A stretch of 64,000 bases of DNA from Cohnella nanjingensis. Its GTDB lineage: Bacteria; Bacillota; Bacilli; Paenibacillales; Paenibacillaceae. Made by a program: the position numbers and the translations under genes. Below the pieces are notes generated by a model. The model was given only the letters and a program-made list of their open reading frames with translations. It made no database searches and was not told the origin of the DNA. Positions within the stretch are counted from its first letter, which is position 1, and each line of letters opens with the position of its first letter. Shown one piece after another: positions 8,853 to 17,424 of the stretch. The stretch is taken from positions 62,001-126,000 of the forward strand of contig NZ_JACJVP010000030.1 of NCBI RefSeq assembly GCF_014212125.1, read 5' to 3'.

Positions 8853-10608
8853 TCGTCATCGCCTCCTGTCCCATCTGGGATCGGTAAATCTCTTGATACA
8901 CGCGGCATTCCCGCAGCAGGGAGGCATGCGTGCCGATGCCCGCGATCTCGCCGTCGTCCATGACGACGATCTGATCCGCGTCGATGACGGACGAGATGCG
9001 CTGGGCGATCAAGAGACAGGTGAGCCTGCCTTCGTAGGACTTCAGCGCATCCTTGATCGCCGCTTCGGTCACCGCGTCCAGCGCGCTCGTGCAATCGTCG
9101 AGGATGAGAATGTCGGGCTGGCGGACGAGCGCTCGCGCGATGGACAAGCGCTGCTTCTGCCCGCCGGACAGGTTGATCCCGCCCTGCCCCAGCTTGGCTT
9201 CGTAGCCCTCCGGCAGCGCGGTGACGAAGCCGTGCGCCGAAGCCGCCCGCGCGGCGGCTTCGATCTCCCGCCCGGTCGCGCGTTCGCTGCCCCAGCGGAT
9301 GTTGTCCGCGATCGTACCGGAGAACAGCACGGTCTGCTGCGGCACGATCGCGACCCGTTCGCGGATGGCCTCCGGGTTCAACCGCCGGACGTCGGCGCCG
9401 TCGATGCGCACCGTCCCCCGCGTCGCATCGTAGAACCGCGGAATCAGGCCGACCAGCGTGCTTTTCCCCGCTCCGGTCGAACCGATGATGCCGATCGTCT
9501 CGCCCGGCCGGCAAGCGAAGGCGATGTCCTTCAGCACCGGCTCGCCGTCCGGACCGTCATAAGAGAAGCCGACGCCTTCGAACGCGATGCGCGGCCGCGG
9601 CGCCTCGGACGGATCGGCCGTAGGCTCGGCGCCAGGCGTGGGCGCGGACGCGTCCCATGTCATCGCGCTTTCCTCTGCGAACACTTCCACGATGCGTCCG
9701 GTCGACGCCTTCGCGCGCACGAACATGTTGAACACCATCGAGATCGTCATGAGCGAGAACAGAATCTGCGTCATGTAGTTCACGAAGGCGATAATGTGGC
9801 CGACCTGCATGTGGCCCGCGTTCACGCGGATGCCGCCCAGCCAGACCACCGCGACGATGCCCAAGTTCACCGTGAGGGTGATGGCCGGGCTGAACGGCGC
9901 CATCGACCGCATCGTCGTGATCGACTGGCGCTGATACGCCTCGTTGACCCGCTCGAACTTGTCGGTCTCGTAGGCGAAGCGGTTGAACGCCTTAACGACC
10001 CGAACGCCGGACAGGTACTCCCGCATGATGCCGTTGAGCCGGTCGAGCGACCGCTGCACCTTCATGAAGAGCGGGAAGCCGACCTTCATGTTCAGCGCGA
10101 TGAGCGCGGCTACGAGAGGCACGACGATCGCCAGCACGACCGACAGATGCGGATTCAGCCGGACGGCCATGATGAGTCCGCCGATGCAGAGCAGCGGCGC
10201 CTTGGCGAAGATGCGCATCATGCCGTTGACGAAGTTCTGAACCTGGGTGATGTCGTTCGTCAGCCGCGTGACGAGCGACGCGCGGTCGAACCGGTTGACG
10301 TTCGCGAACGGGAGCGATTGGATCTTGCGGAACAGATCTCCCCGCAGCTCCGCTCCGAACCGCTGGGAGACGTGACTGGAGACGATGTTGCGGCCGGAGG
10401 CGGACAACGCCCCGAACCCGGTGATGAGCAGCATCCATCCGCCGTAGCGGAGCACGACGTTCATGTCGCCCGCGCTGACGCCTTGATCGATCATGTGCGC
10501 CATCAGCGTCGGCAGCAGCAGATCGCATACGGCTTCTCCCGAGACCAGCAGAAAAGCGATAACGAAGGAGAAACCGTACTTTCGAATGTATTTGGTCATA
10601 TAACGCAA
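8836..10608 (-). CDS. ABC exporter half-transporter (YfiB-like)
   Basis: 590 residues: six-helix exporter domain (about 15-310) and a C-terminal nucleotide-binding domain with Walker A GSTGAGKST, Q-loop VPQQTVLFSGTI, signature LSGGQKQRLSIARAL and Walker B ILILDDCTSALD. Walker B ends in Asp (LDDC) where the catalytic Glu normally follows, so this half should carry the degenerate ATPase site of the heterodimer, while the partner gene has the normal LDEA. This asymmetry is typical of BmrCD/YfiBC-type pairs. It is the first gene of the pair. No linked regulator is visible. Confidence 0.93.
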   Translation of the reverse strand: MRYMTKYIRKYGFSFVIAFLLVSGEAVCDLLLPTLMAHMIDQGVSAGDMNVVLRYGGWMLLITGFGALSASGRNIVSSHVSQRFGAELRGDLFRKIQSLPFANVNRFDRASLVTRLTNDITQVQNFVNGMMRIFAKAPLLCIGGLIMAVRLNPHLSVVLAIVVPLVAALIALNMKVGFPLFMKVQRSLDRLNGIMREYLSGVRVVKAFNRFAYETDKFERVNEAYQRQSITTMRSMAPFSPAITLTVNLGIVAVVWLGGIRVNAGHMQVGHIIAFVNYMTQILFSLMTISMVFNMFVRAKASTGRIVEVFAEESAMTWDASAPTPGAEPTADPSEAPRPRIAFEGVGFSYDGPDGEPVLKDIAFACRPGETIGIIGSTGAGKSTLVGLIPRFYDATRGTVRIDGADVRRLNPEAIRERVAIVPQQTVLFSGTIADNIRWGSERATGREIEAAARAASAHGFVTALPEGYEAKLGQGGINLSGGQKQRLSIARALVRQPDILILDDCTSALDAVTEAAIKDALKSYEGRLTCLLIAQRISSVIDADQIVVMDDGEIAGIGTHASLLRECRVYQEIYRSQMGQEAMTNATGP

Positions 10609-10644
10609 GCGGCGAGCCCCCTCTCCAGGATGACCTGCACCCGG

Positions 10645-12072
10645 TTACGCGTTCCGGTTGAAGATGACGAGCTTCGTCTCCGTCAGCTCTTCGATCGCGT
10701 ACCGGACGCCTTCCCGGCCGATACCGCTCTCTTTGATGCCGCCATAGGGCATATGGTCGACGCGGAAGGTCGGGATATCGTTGATGAGTACGCCTCCGGC
10801 GCGCAGCGCTTCGGCGGCTTGCAGCGCCGTGTCGAGCCGGTTCGTGTAGATCCCCGCCTGCAGGCCGTACGCCGAATCGTTCACGCGCGCGATCGCTTCT
10901 TCGATCGACTCCGCCAGGTTGACGAGGACGACCGGAGCGAACGCTTCCCGGCAAGAGATGCGCGCATCATGCGGCACGTCCAGCAGGATCGTCGGCGCCA
11001 ATACCCCGTCCGTCAGCGTGCCGCCGGCCGCAAGCTTCGCGCCGCGCCCGACCGCTTCCTCGATCCAGTCCAGCGCCCGTTCCGATTCGCGCGGCGAGAT
11101 CATGGCCGAGACGTCCGTCTCCGGATCCAGCGGATCGCCGATGCGCAGGCGGCTCGCGGCTTCCTTCAATTTCTCCACGAACGCGTCCCGGATCTCCGGC
11201 ATCACGTAGATTCGCTGCAGCGAGATGCAGACTTGCCCCTGATAGGAAAAAGCGCCCGCGGCGCAACGCTCGGCGACGGCGTCCACGTTCGCGTCCCGGT
11301 CGACGATGACGGCGCTGTTCGAGCCCAGCTCCAGCGTCACCCGCTTCAGCCCCGCTTGCGCGCGAATGCGGGTCCCGACCCCGACGCTCCCCGTGAACGA
11401 GAGGGCGTCGACGCGCGGGTCGGCCACGAGCTTCTCGCCGAGCAGCTTGCCGTCCCCGGTAAGGACGTTCAGCGCGCCGTCCGGCAGCCCGGCCTCGGCC
11501 AGCAGCTCCGCGACGAACAACGCCGTCAGCGGCGTCTGCGGCGCGGGCTTCAGGATGACCGTATTGCCGGCGGCCAGCGCGGGTCCGAGCTTGTGCGCGA
11601 CCAGATTCATCGGAAAGTTGAACGGGGTGATCGCGCCGACGACGCCGACGGGCTCCCGCTGCGTGAACGCCAGCCGCCCTTCCCCGCCGGGCGCCGCGTC
11701 GAGCGGGATCGTCTCGCCGTGAATGCGCTTCGCCTCTTCCGCGGAGAACTTGTAGGTCTGCACCGTGCGGTCTACCTCCGCGTAAGCCGCCTTCAGCGGC
11801 TTCCCCGCCTCCAGCGCGATGAGCCGCGCGGCCTCCTCCCGCCGGCCGTCCAACAGTTCCGCGAGCCGCTCCAGGATGGCAGACCGCGCGTGCGCAGGCA
11901 GCGCGCGCATCGCCGGCTTCGCCGCCACGGCTGCCGCGATAGCCCGATCCGCGTCCGCTTCGGACGCCAGCGCGACTTCGGCGAGCGGCGCCCCTCCGTA
12001 AGGCGCGGACAGCGTCTCGTACGCCTCGGTCTCCGCCTTCCGACCTTCGATCCACAACCACTTGCGCTGCAT
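10645..12072 (-). CDS. NAD(P)-dependent aldehyde dehydrogenase
   Basis: 475 residues from ATG 12072, chosen because GGAGGAGG lies 8 bases upstream; a TTG at 12081 would sit on that site. It oxidises an aldehyde to the acid with NAD(P). The catalytic Cys282 is in GQVCISLQ and the general-base Glu248 in LELGSNSAVIV; the cofactor region GAITPFNFPMN is also intact. The ELGSNSA form is common in lactaldehyde or phosphonoacetaldehyde dehydrogenase-like enzymes, but the true substrate cannot be read from sequence. It is separated by 36 bases from the downstream exporter genes, so it may share their transcript. Confidence 0.9.
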   Translation of the reverse strand: MQRKWLWIEGRKAETEAYETLSAPYGGAPLAEVALASEADADRAIAAAVAAKPAMRALPAHARSAILERLAELLDGRREEAARLIALEAGKPLKAAYAEVDRTVQTYKFSAEEAKRIHGETIPLDAAPGGEGRLAFTQREPVGVVGAITPFNFPMNLVAHKLGPALAAGNTVILKPAPQTPLTALFVAELLAEAGLPDGALNVLTGDGKLLGEKLVADPRVDALSFTGSVGVGTRIRAQAGLKRVTLELGSNSAVIVDRDANVDAVAERCAAGAFSYQGQVCISLQRIYVMPEIRDAFVEKLKEAASRLRIGDPLDPETDVSAMISPRESERALDWIEEAVGRGAKLAAGGTLTDGVLAPTILLDVPHDARISCREAFAPVVLVNLAESIEEAIARVNDSAYGLQAGIYTNRLDTALQAAEALRAGGVLINDIPTFRVDHMPYGGIKESGIGREGVRYAIEELTETKLVIFNRNA

Positions 12073-12150
12073 GTGCGCCAACCTCCTCCGTATACTTAAG
12101 CACTAAACCTTTCGAATATAAACAGAATAGCACTTGCGCGCCTGACGTAC

Positions 12151-12258
12151 CAAGTAAAAACGGTCTGCCGTCTTTTCGGAAAAGGGCGACACGTTTTTAT
12201 CGGAGGTCATACAGAGATAGTTAGGCGTAAAACTTAACCATTCCGTATGACTAAAAAA
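12151..12258 (+). repeat. Dispersed intergenic element, copy 2
   Basis: Second copy of the element at 2517-2625, same orientation. Here the fold is cleaner: AAAAACG/CGTTTTT encloses GCC/GGC and CTTTT/AAAAG, and downstream GTCATAC pairs perfectly with GTATGAC. It ends immediately before a promoter for the sugar operon and lies upstream of the divergent aldehyde dehydrogenase gene. Confidence 0.75.
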
Positions 12259-12262
12259 AGCG

Positions 12263-12291
12263 TTGACTTCCCGGCAGGTCCCTCCTATATT
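12263..12291 (+). promoter_or_regulatory. Promoter of the sugar operon
   Basis: TTGACT (12263-12268), 17-bp spacer, TATATT (12286-12291): a near-consensus sigma-A promoter. Confidence 0.8.
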
Positions 12292-12304
12292 CATAGTAGT
12301 TCCG

Positions 12305-12329
12305 AATTATTTTTCTCATCGAAATAATT
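12305..12329. promoter_or_regulatory. Operator candidate for the ROK repressor
   Basis: A perfect AT-rich inverted repeat, AATTATTT-N9-AAATAATT, begins about 14 bases after the -10 box and ends 24 bases before the first start codon. AT-rich dyads in this position are typical of XylR-type ROK repressors, and a ROK gene is the last gene of the operon (inference). Confidence 0.5.
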
Positions 12330-12353
12330 AATCGAAGCGGAGGGTACGATCTC

Positions 12354-13178
12354 ATGCAAATCTCGCTTGGCGGCTATTCCTTCAACAACCTGTTCCTGGA
12401 CGGCAAGATGGACGTCTTCGGCTACTTGGAGACGGTCAAGCACCGGTACCGGCTGAACGCGGTGGATCTGTGGAACGCCCAGATCGCGGAGCGGACGCAG
12501 CCCTATCTGACGCTCTTCGACGAATCGGTCCTCCGCAAAGTCCGCGAGGCGCTGGACGAACGCGAGCTTCGCCTCGTCAATATCGCCGTCGATACGGCCC
12601 ATCTCTGGGATCCGGATCCCGACGCGCGCGAGGCGCTGCGGCGCAACGCGGAAGCCCACCTTCGGGCGGCCGTCCTGCTCGGAGCGGAGACGGTCCGGAT
12701 CGATACCGGCGGATACGGCGATCAGGCGTTCTCGGAGGAGGCGTTCGAATGGATCGTTCGCCAGTACCAATCGTACTGCCGGTTCGCGAGCGACCACGGC
12801 ATGAAGATCGGGCCGGAGAACCATATGGGTCCTTCCCTCGTGCCGAGCGAGATGGCCAGGCTCGCGAAGGCGGTCGACGATCCCGCCTACGGCATCCTGC
12901 TGCACATCGGCCGCTGGAACGAAGACCGCGAGGCCGGCGACGCGCAAGTCGCCCCATGGGTCGTACATACGCATTTCGACGCCAAGACGGCTGCCGCCGA
13001 AGACGCGCCGAACGTCATTCGCCGCTTGCGGGACGCGGGCTATCGCGGCTACTGGGGCGTCGAGTACAATGCGCCCGCCCCTACCGCTTATACGGAGATC
13101 GAGCATCTGCTCGCGCAAGTGAAAGTCCGGCTATCCGAAGCGCAAGCCGCGGACGAAGCCGCAACGAGAGGAGCCTGA
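12354..13178 (+). CDS. Sugar phosphate isomerase/epimerase (xylose isomerase-like TIM barrel)
   Basis: 274 residues of the AP-endonuclease 2 / xylose-isomerase-like superfamily. Likely metal or substrate ligands include Glu/His in KIGPENHMG, His in LLHIGRWN, VVHTHFDAK and the C-terminal Glu in GYWGVEYN. Enzymes of this group isomerise, epimerise or dehydrate sugars and inositols. CGGAGGG lies a few bases upstream of the start. First gene of a four-gene operon with a dehydrogenase, an importer and a repressor, so it should act on the imported sugar or its oxidised product. Confidence 0.88.
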   Translation: MQISLGGYSFNNLFLDGKMDVFGYLETVKHRYRLNAVDLWNAQIAERTQPYLTLFDESVLRKVREALDERELRLVNIAVDTAHLWDPDPDAREALRRNAEAHLRAAVLLGAETVRIDTGGYGDQAFSEEAFEWIVRQYQSYCRFASDHGMKIGPENHMGPSLVPSEMARLAKAVDDPAYGILLHIGRWNEDREAGDAQVAPWVVHTHFDAKTAAAEDAPNVIRRLRDAGYRGYWGVEYNAPAPTAYTEIEHLLAQVKVRLSEAQAADEAATRGA

Positions 13179-13182
13179 CCCC

Positions 13183-14310
13183 ATGAAGACGATCAAGATC
13201 GGCCTGATCGGCGCCGGACAAATCGGCAAGCAGCATCTGGAGCGATATGCGTCGATTCCCGGCGCGGAGATCGCGGCGGTTTGCGACCTGAACGCCGAGG
13301 AAGCGAATCGGGTGGCGCAACAATACGGCATTCCGCAGGTCTGCTCCGACTTTCGCGAGCTGCTCGCGCAGCCTGACATCGATGCCGTAGACGTCTGCCT
13401 GCACAATAACTTCCACGAACCCGTCTCGACCGAAGCGCTCTTGGCCGGCAAGCACGTCTATTGCGAGAAGCCGATTGCGGGCGCCTACGCGGACGGCCTC
13501 AAGATGGTGGAGACGGCCAAGCGCGCCGGCCGCATGCTGCACATCCAGCTCGGGCAGCTGTATACCAAGGAGACCAAGACCGCCAAGCAATTGATCGACG
13601 CCGGCAAGCTCGGCAAGCTGTATCATGCCCGCTCGACGGGCTTCCGCCGCCGCAATCGCCCCTACGTGGACGGGTACGGCACGCCTGCCTTCACGCGCAA
13701 GGAGATCGCCGGCGGAGGCGCCCTGTTCGACATGGGCGTCTACCATATCTCCCAGCTGCTCTACCTGCTCGGCAACCCGCTCCCGCTGCGCATCTCGGGG
13801 CAGCTCTACCAGGAGATGGCGATGGATGAAGCGAGACGCGCGAACAGCGGCTTCGACGTCGAGGAATTCGCCGCCGGCTTCGTGAAGCTGGAAGGCGGCA
13901 TCACGCTCGATATCGCGGAATCCTGGGCGATCAGCCTGGGCGGCTTCGAGGGCAGCGCCATCGTCGGCTCGGAAGGCGGCATCCGCTTCCCCGGTTCGAT
14001 CTCGAACGGCGAACGGCACGGCTTCTCCTTTCACGCGACGACCGCCGATCTCGACGTCGACGGCAAGATCGATCTCGACTTGGCCGATCTGCGCCGCCGC
14101 CGGCTCAGCGAATTCCCGGACGCCTACGAATCCTCCCAGCATCATTGGGTCGCCGCGCTGCGCGGCGAGGTGCCGCTGCTGAATACGGCGGAGATCGCCC
14201 TGCATACGATGCTCATCAGCGAAGGCTTGTATCTGTCTCACGAAAAAGGCCGCGAAGTGACGGCCGACGAGGTGCGCGAGTTTTCCGTCTCGCGTTCCGT
14301 CCGGCTCTAA
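13183..14310 (+). CDS. Gfo/Idh/MocA-family sugar dehydrogenase
   Basis: 375 residues. The N-terminal Rossmann fold has the NAD(P) motif GLIGAGQIGKQH, and the family's catalytic-lysine motif reads CEKPIAG. The C-terminal alpha/beta domain contains the substrate-side GGGALFDMGVYHISQ with the likely active-site Asp and His. The enzyme probably oxidises a sugar or cyclitol hydroxyl using NAD(P). It starts four bases after the isomerase gene, a pairing common in inositol and uncommon-sugar catabolism. Confidence 0.92.
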   Translation: MKTIKIGLIGAGQIGKQHLERYASIPGAEIAAVCDLNAEEANRVAQQYGIPQVCSDFRELLAQPDIDAVDVCLHNNFHEPVSTEALLAGKHVYCEKPIAGAYADGLKMVETAKRAGRMLHIQLGQLYTKETKTAKQLIDAGKLGKLYHARSTGFRRRNRPYVDGYGTPAFTRKEIAGGGALFDMGVYHISQLLYLLGNPLPLRISGQLYQEMAMDEARRANSGFDVEEFAAGFVKLEGGITLDIAESWAISLGGFEGSAIVGSEGGIRFPGSISNGERHGFSFHATTADLDVDGKIDLDLADLRRRRLSEFPDAYESSQHHWVAALRGEVPLLNTAEIALHTMLISEGLYLSHEKGREVTADEVREFSVSRSVRL

Positions 14311-14346
14311 ACGCCCAACCCTACTTGAAAGGACCGGTCATCCACG

Positions 14347-15549
14347 ATGGGCGAACATACGGTTCAGCCGTCCACGGTGCGCATTTTGCAGATCTTCAAT
14401 TTTGTCATGTACGGCGCACTGGCGGTTTACAGCACTTTCTTTGCCATCTATCTGCGGGATCTGGGCTGGTCGAACGTCGAGATCGGCGCGCTCTTGGCCG
14501 GCGGTCCGGTGGTCGCGCTCGTGGCCAATCCGATCTGGGGCTACTGGGCCGACCGGCTGCGCGACAACCGCCGCATCCTCGTCATCGCGCTGATCGGGAA
14601 CTTCGCGGTCATGCAGATCGTCTTCTCGCTGCGCGAGGAGGCGCTCATCTACGCGGGCATGCTCGTCTTCTTCCTGTTCCAGAGTCCCCTGTTCACCCAG
14701 AGCAGCAGCCTCGTGCTGAACGTCATCGACGGGACCCGGCACAAATTCGGCGCCTTCCGGCTCTGGGGCTCCCTCGGCTGGGCGCTGACGGCAGCCGCGG
14801 CGGGGCCGCTTATCGGCAAGCTCGGCATCGGCCGGCTCTGGATCGTCTTCGACGCGATGATCCTCATCGCGATCGTCAGCGCGTTCTTCCTGCCCCGCGG
14901 CGGGGCAAAAGTCGCAAAGGCGGCGAAGCCGTCCGCCTTCGCGGGCGGCAAGCTGTCGCAGGTCCTGATGAATCGGCCGTTTCTCCTCCTGCTCGGTCTC
15001 GGCGTCCTGGTCTCGGTGCCGAATTCGTTCAACCAGACCTTCATCGGCATCTATATTCAAGATCTCGGCGGATCCGCTTCGATCGTAGGCTGGTCGACGT
15101 TCGCGACCACCATTCTGGAGGCGCCCGTCTACCTGCTGCTCGATCGCTACATGCCGGGCCGCATGCGCCATATGATCGCTTGCCTTGCGACCGTCAGCGC
15201 GCTATACGCCCTGCGCTGGCTGCTCATGGGCGTCGCGGATACGGCCTGGAGCATTATTTGGATTCAACTGCTTCATTGCGTGACTTTTGGCGGATACTAC
15301 TATATCGGCACGCAGTTGACCGTTAGGCTCATCCCCGCCGCCTACCGGTCGACCGGACAAGCGGTGTACGCCCTAAGCTGGGGCGGCGTCTCCGGCATCA
15401 TCGCGGGCGTGGCGGGCGGCTGGATGTTCGAGCATCTCGGCCCCCACGCGCTCTATCGGATCAGCGCCGGCGTCGCGCTTCTCGGCGCGATCGGCTTCCT
15501 GCTGATGATGCGAAGCGTGCCCGCGCGCGAACAGGAGACTGCCGCATGA
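14347..15549 (+). CDS. MFS transporter (LacY/nucleoside-symporter-like)
   Basis: 400 residues, about 12 membrane helices, of the MFS_1_like group (FNFVMYGALAVYSTFFAIYLRDLGWSNVEIGAL at the N-terminus is characteristic). The first cytoplasmic loop carries GYWADRLRDNRR. Proton-coupled import of a sugar or nucleoside is the likely role; from context, it imports the substrate of the two upstream enzymes. The stop overlaps the start of the ROK gene by four bases. Confidence 0.9.
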   Translation: MGEHTVQPSTVRILQIFNFVMYGALAVYSTFFAIYLRDLGWSNVEIGALLAGGPVVALVANPIWGYWADRLRDNRRILVIALIGNFAVMQIVFSLREEALIYAGMLVFFLFQSPLFTQSSSLVLNVIDGTRHKFGAFRLWGSLGWALTAAAAGPLIGKLGIGRLWIVFDAMILIAIVSAFFLPRGGAKVAKAAKPSAFAGGKLSQVLMNRPFLLLLGLGVLVSVPNSFNQTFIGIYIQDLGGSASIVGWSTFATTILEAPVYLLLDRYMPGRMRHMIACLATVSALYALRWLLMGVADTAWSIIWIQLLHCVTFGGYYYIGTQLTVRLIPAAYRSTGQAVYALSWGGVSGIIAGVAGGWMFEHLGPHALYRISAGVALLGAIGFLLMMRSVPAREQETAA

Positions 15550-16682
15550 CCAAGACCGGCAACGCCAAGACCGGCAGCAAGCAGATGCTGCGTCAGATCA
15601 ACAAGTCGCTGCTGCTCCACCTCATCGATCAGCACGAGCCGATCTCGCGGGTGGAGCTCTCGCGGCTCACCAAGCTGAGCCCCTCCACCGTCTCCAGCTT
15701 GGTCGATGAATCGCTCCGAGAGGGCCTCGTCCATGAGACCGGCATATCCGGCACGGGCGTCGGACGGCGGATGACGATGCTGGGGATCAAAGCCGACGGC
15801 GGCTACGTCCTCGGCATCGATCTGGCTCATGCGCGCTGCGTGCTGCTCGACCTGCGCGGCAGCGTGGTAGCCGCTCGAGATCTTCCCCGGCTCGTCGGCA
15901 AATCAGCGATCGCCGAACGGCTGCCGGCCTTCGTGAACGGATTCCTGGACGAACAGCGGATCGATCTCCCGCTTCTCCGCCGGATCGGCGTCTCCGTACC
16001 GGGACGGATCGACGGCGCGCAGCGCCGGATCGTCAGCGCGATCCCGCTGCAGCTTGAAGACATGCCGCTCGGCGAACAGCTCGAGATCATCTACGGCGTC
16101 CCCGTCCGGCTGGTCAACGACCTGGAGGCTGCCGGCTTCGCCGAGCGATACAACGGCGTCGCCCAAGGTTATCGCACGATCCTCTACGTGCTGTTGGACC
16201 GCACGGTCGGCGCGGGCATCGTCATCGACAACCAGATCTACCGGGGCAGCGACGGCAGAGCCGGCCGCACCGGCTCGCTGTATCCTTACGGCGCCGTCGA
16301 TCTGTCCGCTCGCTTGAAGACGGCCCATCCCGACCTCTTCCCAGCAGGCGCGGCGCCGGAGGAGACCGCGCGACGCTTCGCCGAACTCGGCGCCGCGGAG
16401 AGCGGTCCGCTCTATGAGGAACTGGAGCGCGTCCTCCAAGGGGTCGCGGACGCATGCGGCGCGATGCTTCAGCTCTTGGCCCCCGAGCAGATGATCGTGA
16501 ACGGCTGGCTGGCGGATCGTCCCGACGTATTCGAGCGGCTGTGCCGGCTGATCGCCCGCAGCGAGCGGGCGTCGAAGGAGCCGACGCCGGTGCGAGCGGC
16601 GCGATGGGGGCAGCAGGGCGCCGCCATCGGCGCGGCGACGCTGGGCTTGCACGAGATCCTCCGGCCGGTCGCCGTCGATTGA
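15546..16682 (+). CDS. ROK-family transcriptional repressor (XylR/NagC type)
   Basis: 378 residues. An N-terminal winged helix (about residues 18-65, ISRVELSRLTKLSPSTVSSLVDES) is fused to a ROK sugar-kinase-like domain (GIDLAHARCVLLDLRG, later VGAGIVIDNQIYRGSDGRAG). The usual ROK zinc motif CxCGxxGCxE is missing; the region reads GRTGSLYPYGAVD, so the protein probably does not bind zinc as NagC-like regulators do. It should release its operator when the imported sugar binds. Fourth gene of the operon, with a candidate operator upstream of the first gene. Confidence 0.9.
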   Translation: MTKTGNAKTGSKQMLRQINKSLLLHLIDQHEPISRVELSRLTKLSPSTVSSLVDESLREGLVHETGISGTGVGRRMTMLGIKADGGYVLGIDLAHARCVLLDLRGSVVAARDLPRLVGKSAIAERLPAFVNGFLDEQRIDLPLLRRIGVSVPGRIDGAQRRIVSAIPLQLEDMPLGEQLEIIYGVPVRLVNDLEAAGFAERYNGVAQGYRTILYVLLDRTVGAGIVIDNQIYRGSDGRAGRTGSLYPYGAVDLSARLKTAHPDLFPAGAAPEETARRFAELGAAESGPLYEELERVLQGVADACGAMLQLLAPEQMIVNGWLADRPDVFERLCRLIARSERASKEPTPVRAARWGQQGAAIGAATLGLHEILRPVAVD

Positions 16683-16726
16683 TTCGCCATCTCGGCTCAC
16701 AGACTGTCCAATCGTCTTGCAATGAT

Positions 16727-16752
16727 AAAAGGCCGAGCGATCGGCCTTTTTA
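16727..16752 (+). terminator. Terminator of the sugar operon
   Basis: AAAAGGCCGA-GCGA-TCGGCCTTTT followed by further T; a classic short hairpin 45 bases after the ROK stop. Confidence 0.9.
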
Positions 16753-16853
16753 GTTGCGCGCGTTTGCTTTTCCGCTCCCTATTCAAGCCCTTTCGCACCC
16801 ATGTTCCAACGTGCACCCCCCGATCCCCAACGCGTAAAAATCCATCGGCCATC

Positions 16854-16870
16854 TTCATCCAATCTTCATG
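16854..16870 (+). promoter_or_regulatory. Pair of TTCAT direct repeats upstream of dps
   Basis: TTCATC (16854) and TTCATG (16865) are 11 bp apart on the dps strand and end 20 bp upstream of a TATGAT -10 box (16891-16896), where a good -35 box is missing. The arrangement resembles a response-regulator activation site and is repeated in longer form upstream of zwf. Confidence 0.4.
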
Positions 16871-16907
16871 ATCGGAAACGAACGACGTGATATGATGGTT
16901 TCAGTAC

Positions 16908-16922
16908 TTAGATTAAGTCTAA
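16908..16922. promoter_or_regulatory. PerR/Fur-like dyad in the dps leader
   Basis: TTAGATTAAGTCTAA is an AT-rich 15-bp dyad matching 10 of 14 specified positions of the B. subtilis Per box (TTATAATnATTATAA). It lies just after the -10 box. Peroxide-responsive repression would suit a Dps gene, since MrgA is a PerR target in Bacillus. Confidence 0.5.
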
Positions 16923-16948
16923 ATTTAAATTTAGAGGAGGATTTACCG

Positions 16949-17383
16949 ATGACTGCATTAAGCAACGTCTTCAACCAACAAATCGCCAACTGGACCGTCC
17001 TTTACACGAAGCTGCATCATTTCCACTGGAACGTCAAAGGCCCGCACTTCTTCACCCTGCATGCCAAATTCGAAGAGCTGTACGGCGAAGCGGCCGAGCG
17101 CATGGACGTTCTCGCGGAGCGTCTGCTGGCGCTGGGCGGCCGTCCGGTCTCTTCGTTGAAAGAGAGCCTGTCGCTGGCGACAATCTCGGAAGCGGCCGGC
17201 GGCGAGAGCGCCGAGCAGATGGTAGCCGCGATAGCGCAAGACTTCAGCCGCCTCGTCGAGGAACTGAATGAAGGCATCGCGGCGGCCGAAGCCGCCCATG
17301 ACGAACCGACCGCCGATCTGTTTATCGGCATGGTCGCCGACCTCCAGAAGAGCGTATGGATGTTGAACGCCTTCTTAGGTTAA
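16949..17383 (+). CDS. dps: Dps/MrgA-type ferritin-like DNA-protecting protein
   Basis: 144 residues, normal Dps length. The ferroxidase ligands are visible in KLHHFHWNVKGPHFFTLHAKFEELY and EAAERMDVLAERLLALGG. The protein should form a 12-subunit shell that oxidises Fe(II) with peroxide and stores it, protecting DNA. ATG 16949 is chosen because GAGGAGG lies 8 bases upstream; the open frame extends further 5' but without family similarity. It is monocistronic, with a Per-box-like dyad in its leader. Confidence 0.95.
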   Translation: MTALSNVFNQQIANWTVLYTKLHHFHWNVKGPHFFTLHAKFEELYGEAAERMDVLAERLLALGGRPVSSLKESLSLATISEAAGGESAEQMVAAIAQDFSRLVEELNEGIAAAEAAHDEPTADLFIGMVADLQKSVWMLNAFLG

Positions 17384-17424
17384 CACGGATCGCTTAGTCC
17401 GGCCTATTGACTTTATCCCCTCCG

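Noticed and set aside
7014..12099. Very long plus-strand open frames (649 and 1146 residues)
   Set aside because: They are antisense shadows of the ABC exporter and aldehyde dehydrogenase genes, Arg/Asp/His-rich and without motifs; caused by high GC.
2517..12258. Composite transposon bounded by the two element copies
   Set aside because: No transposase gene, no terminal inverted repeats and ordinary housekeeping genes between the copies.
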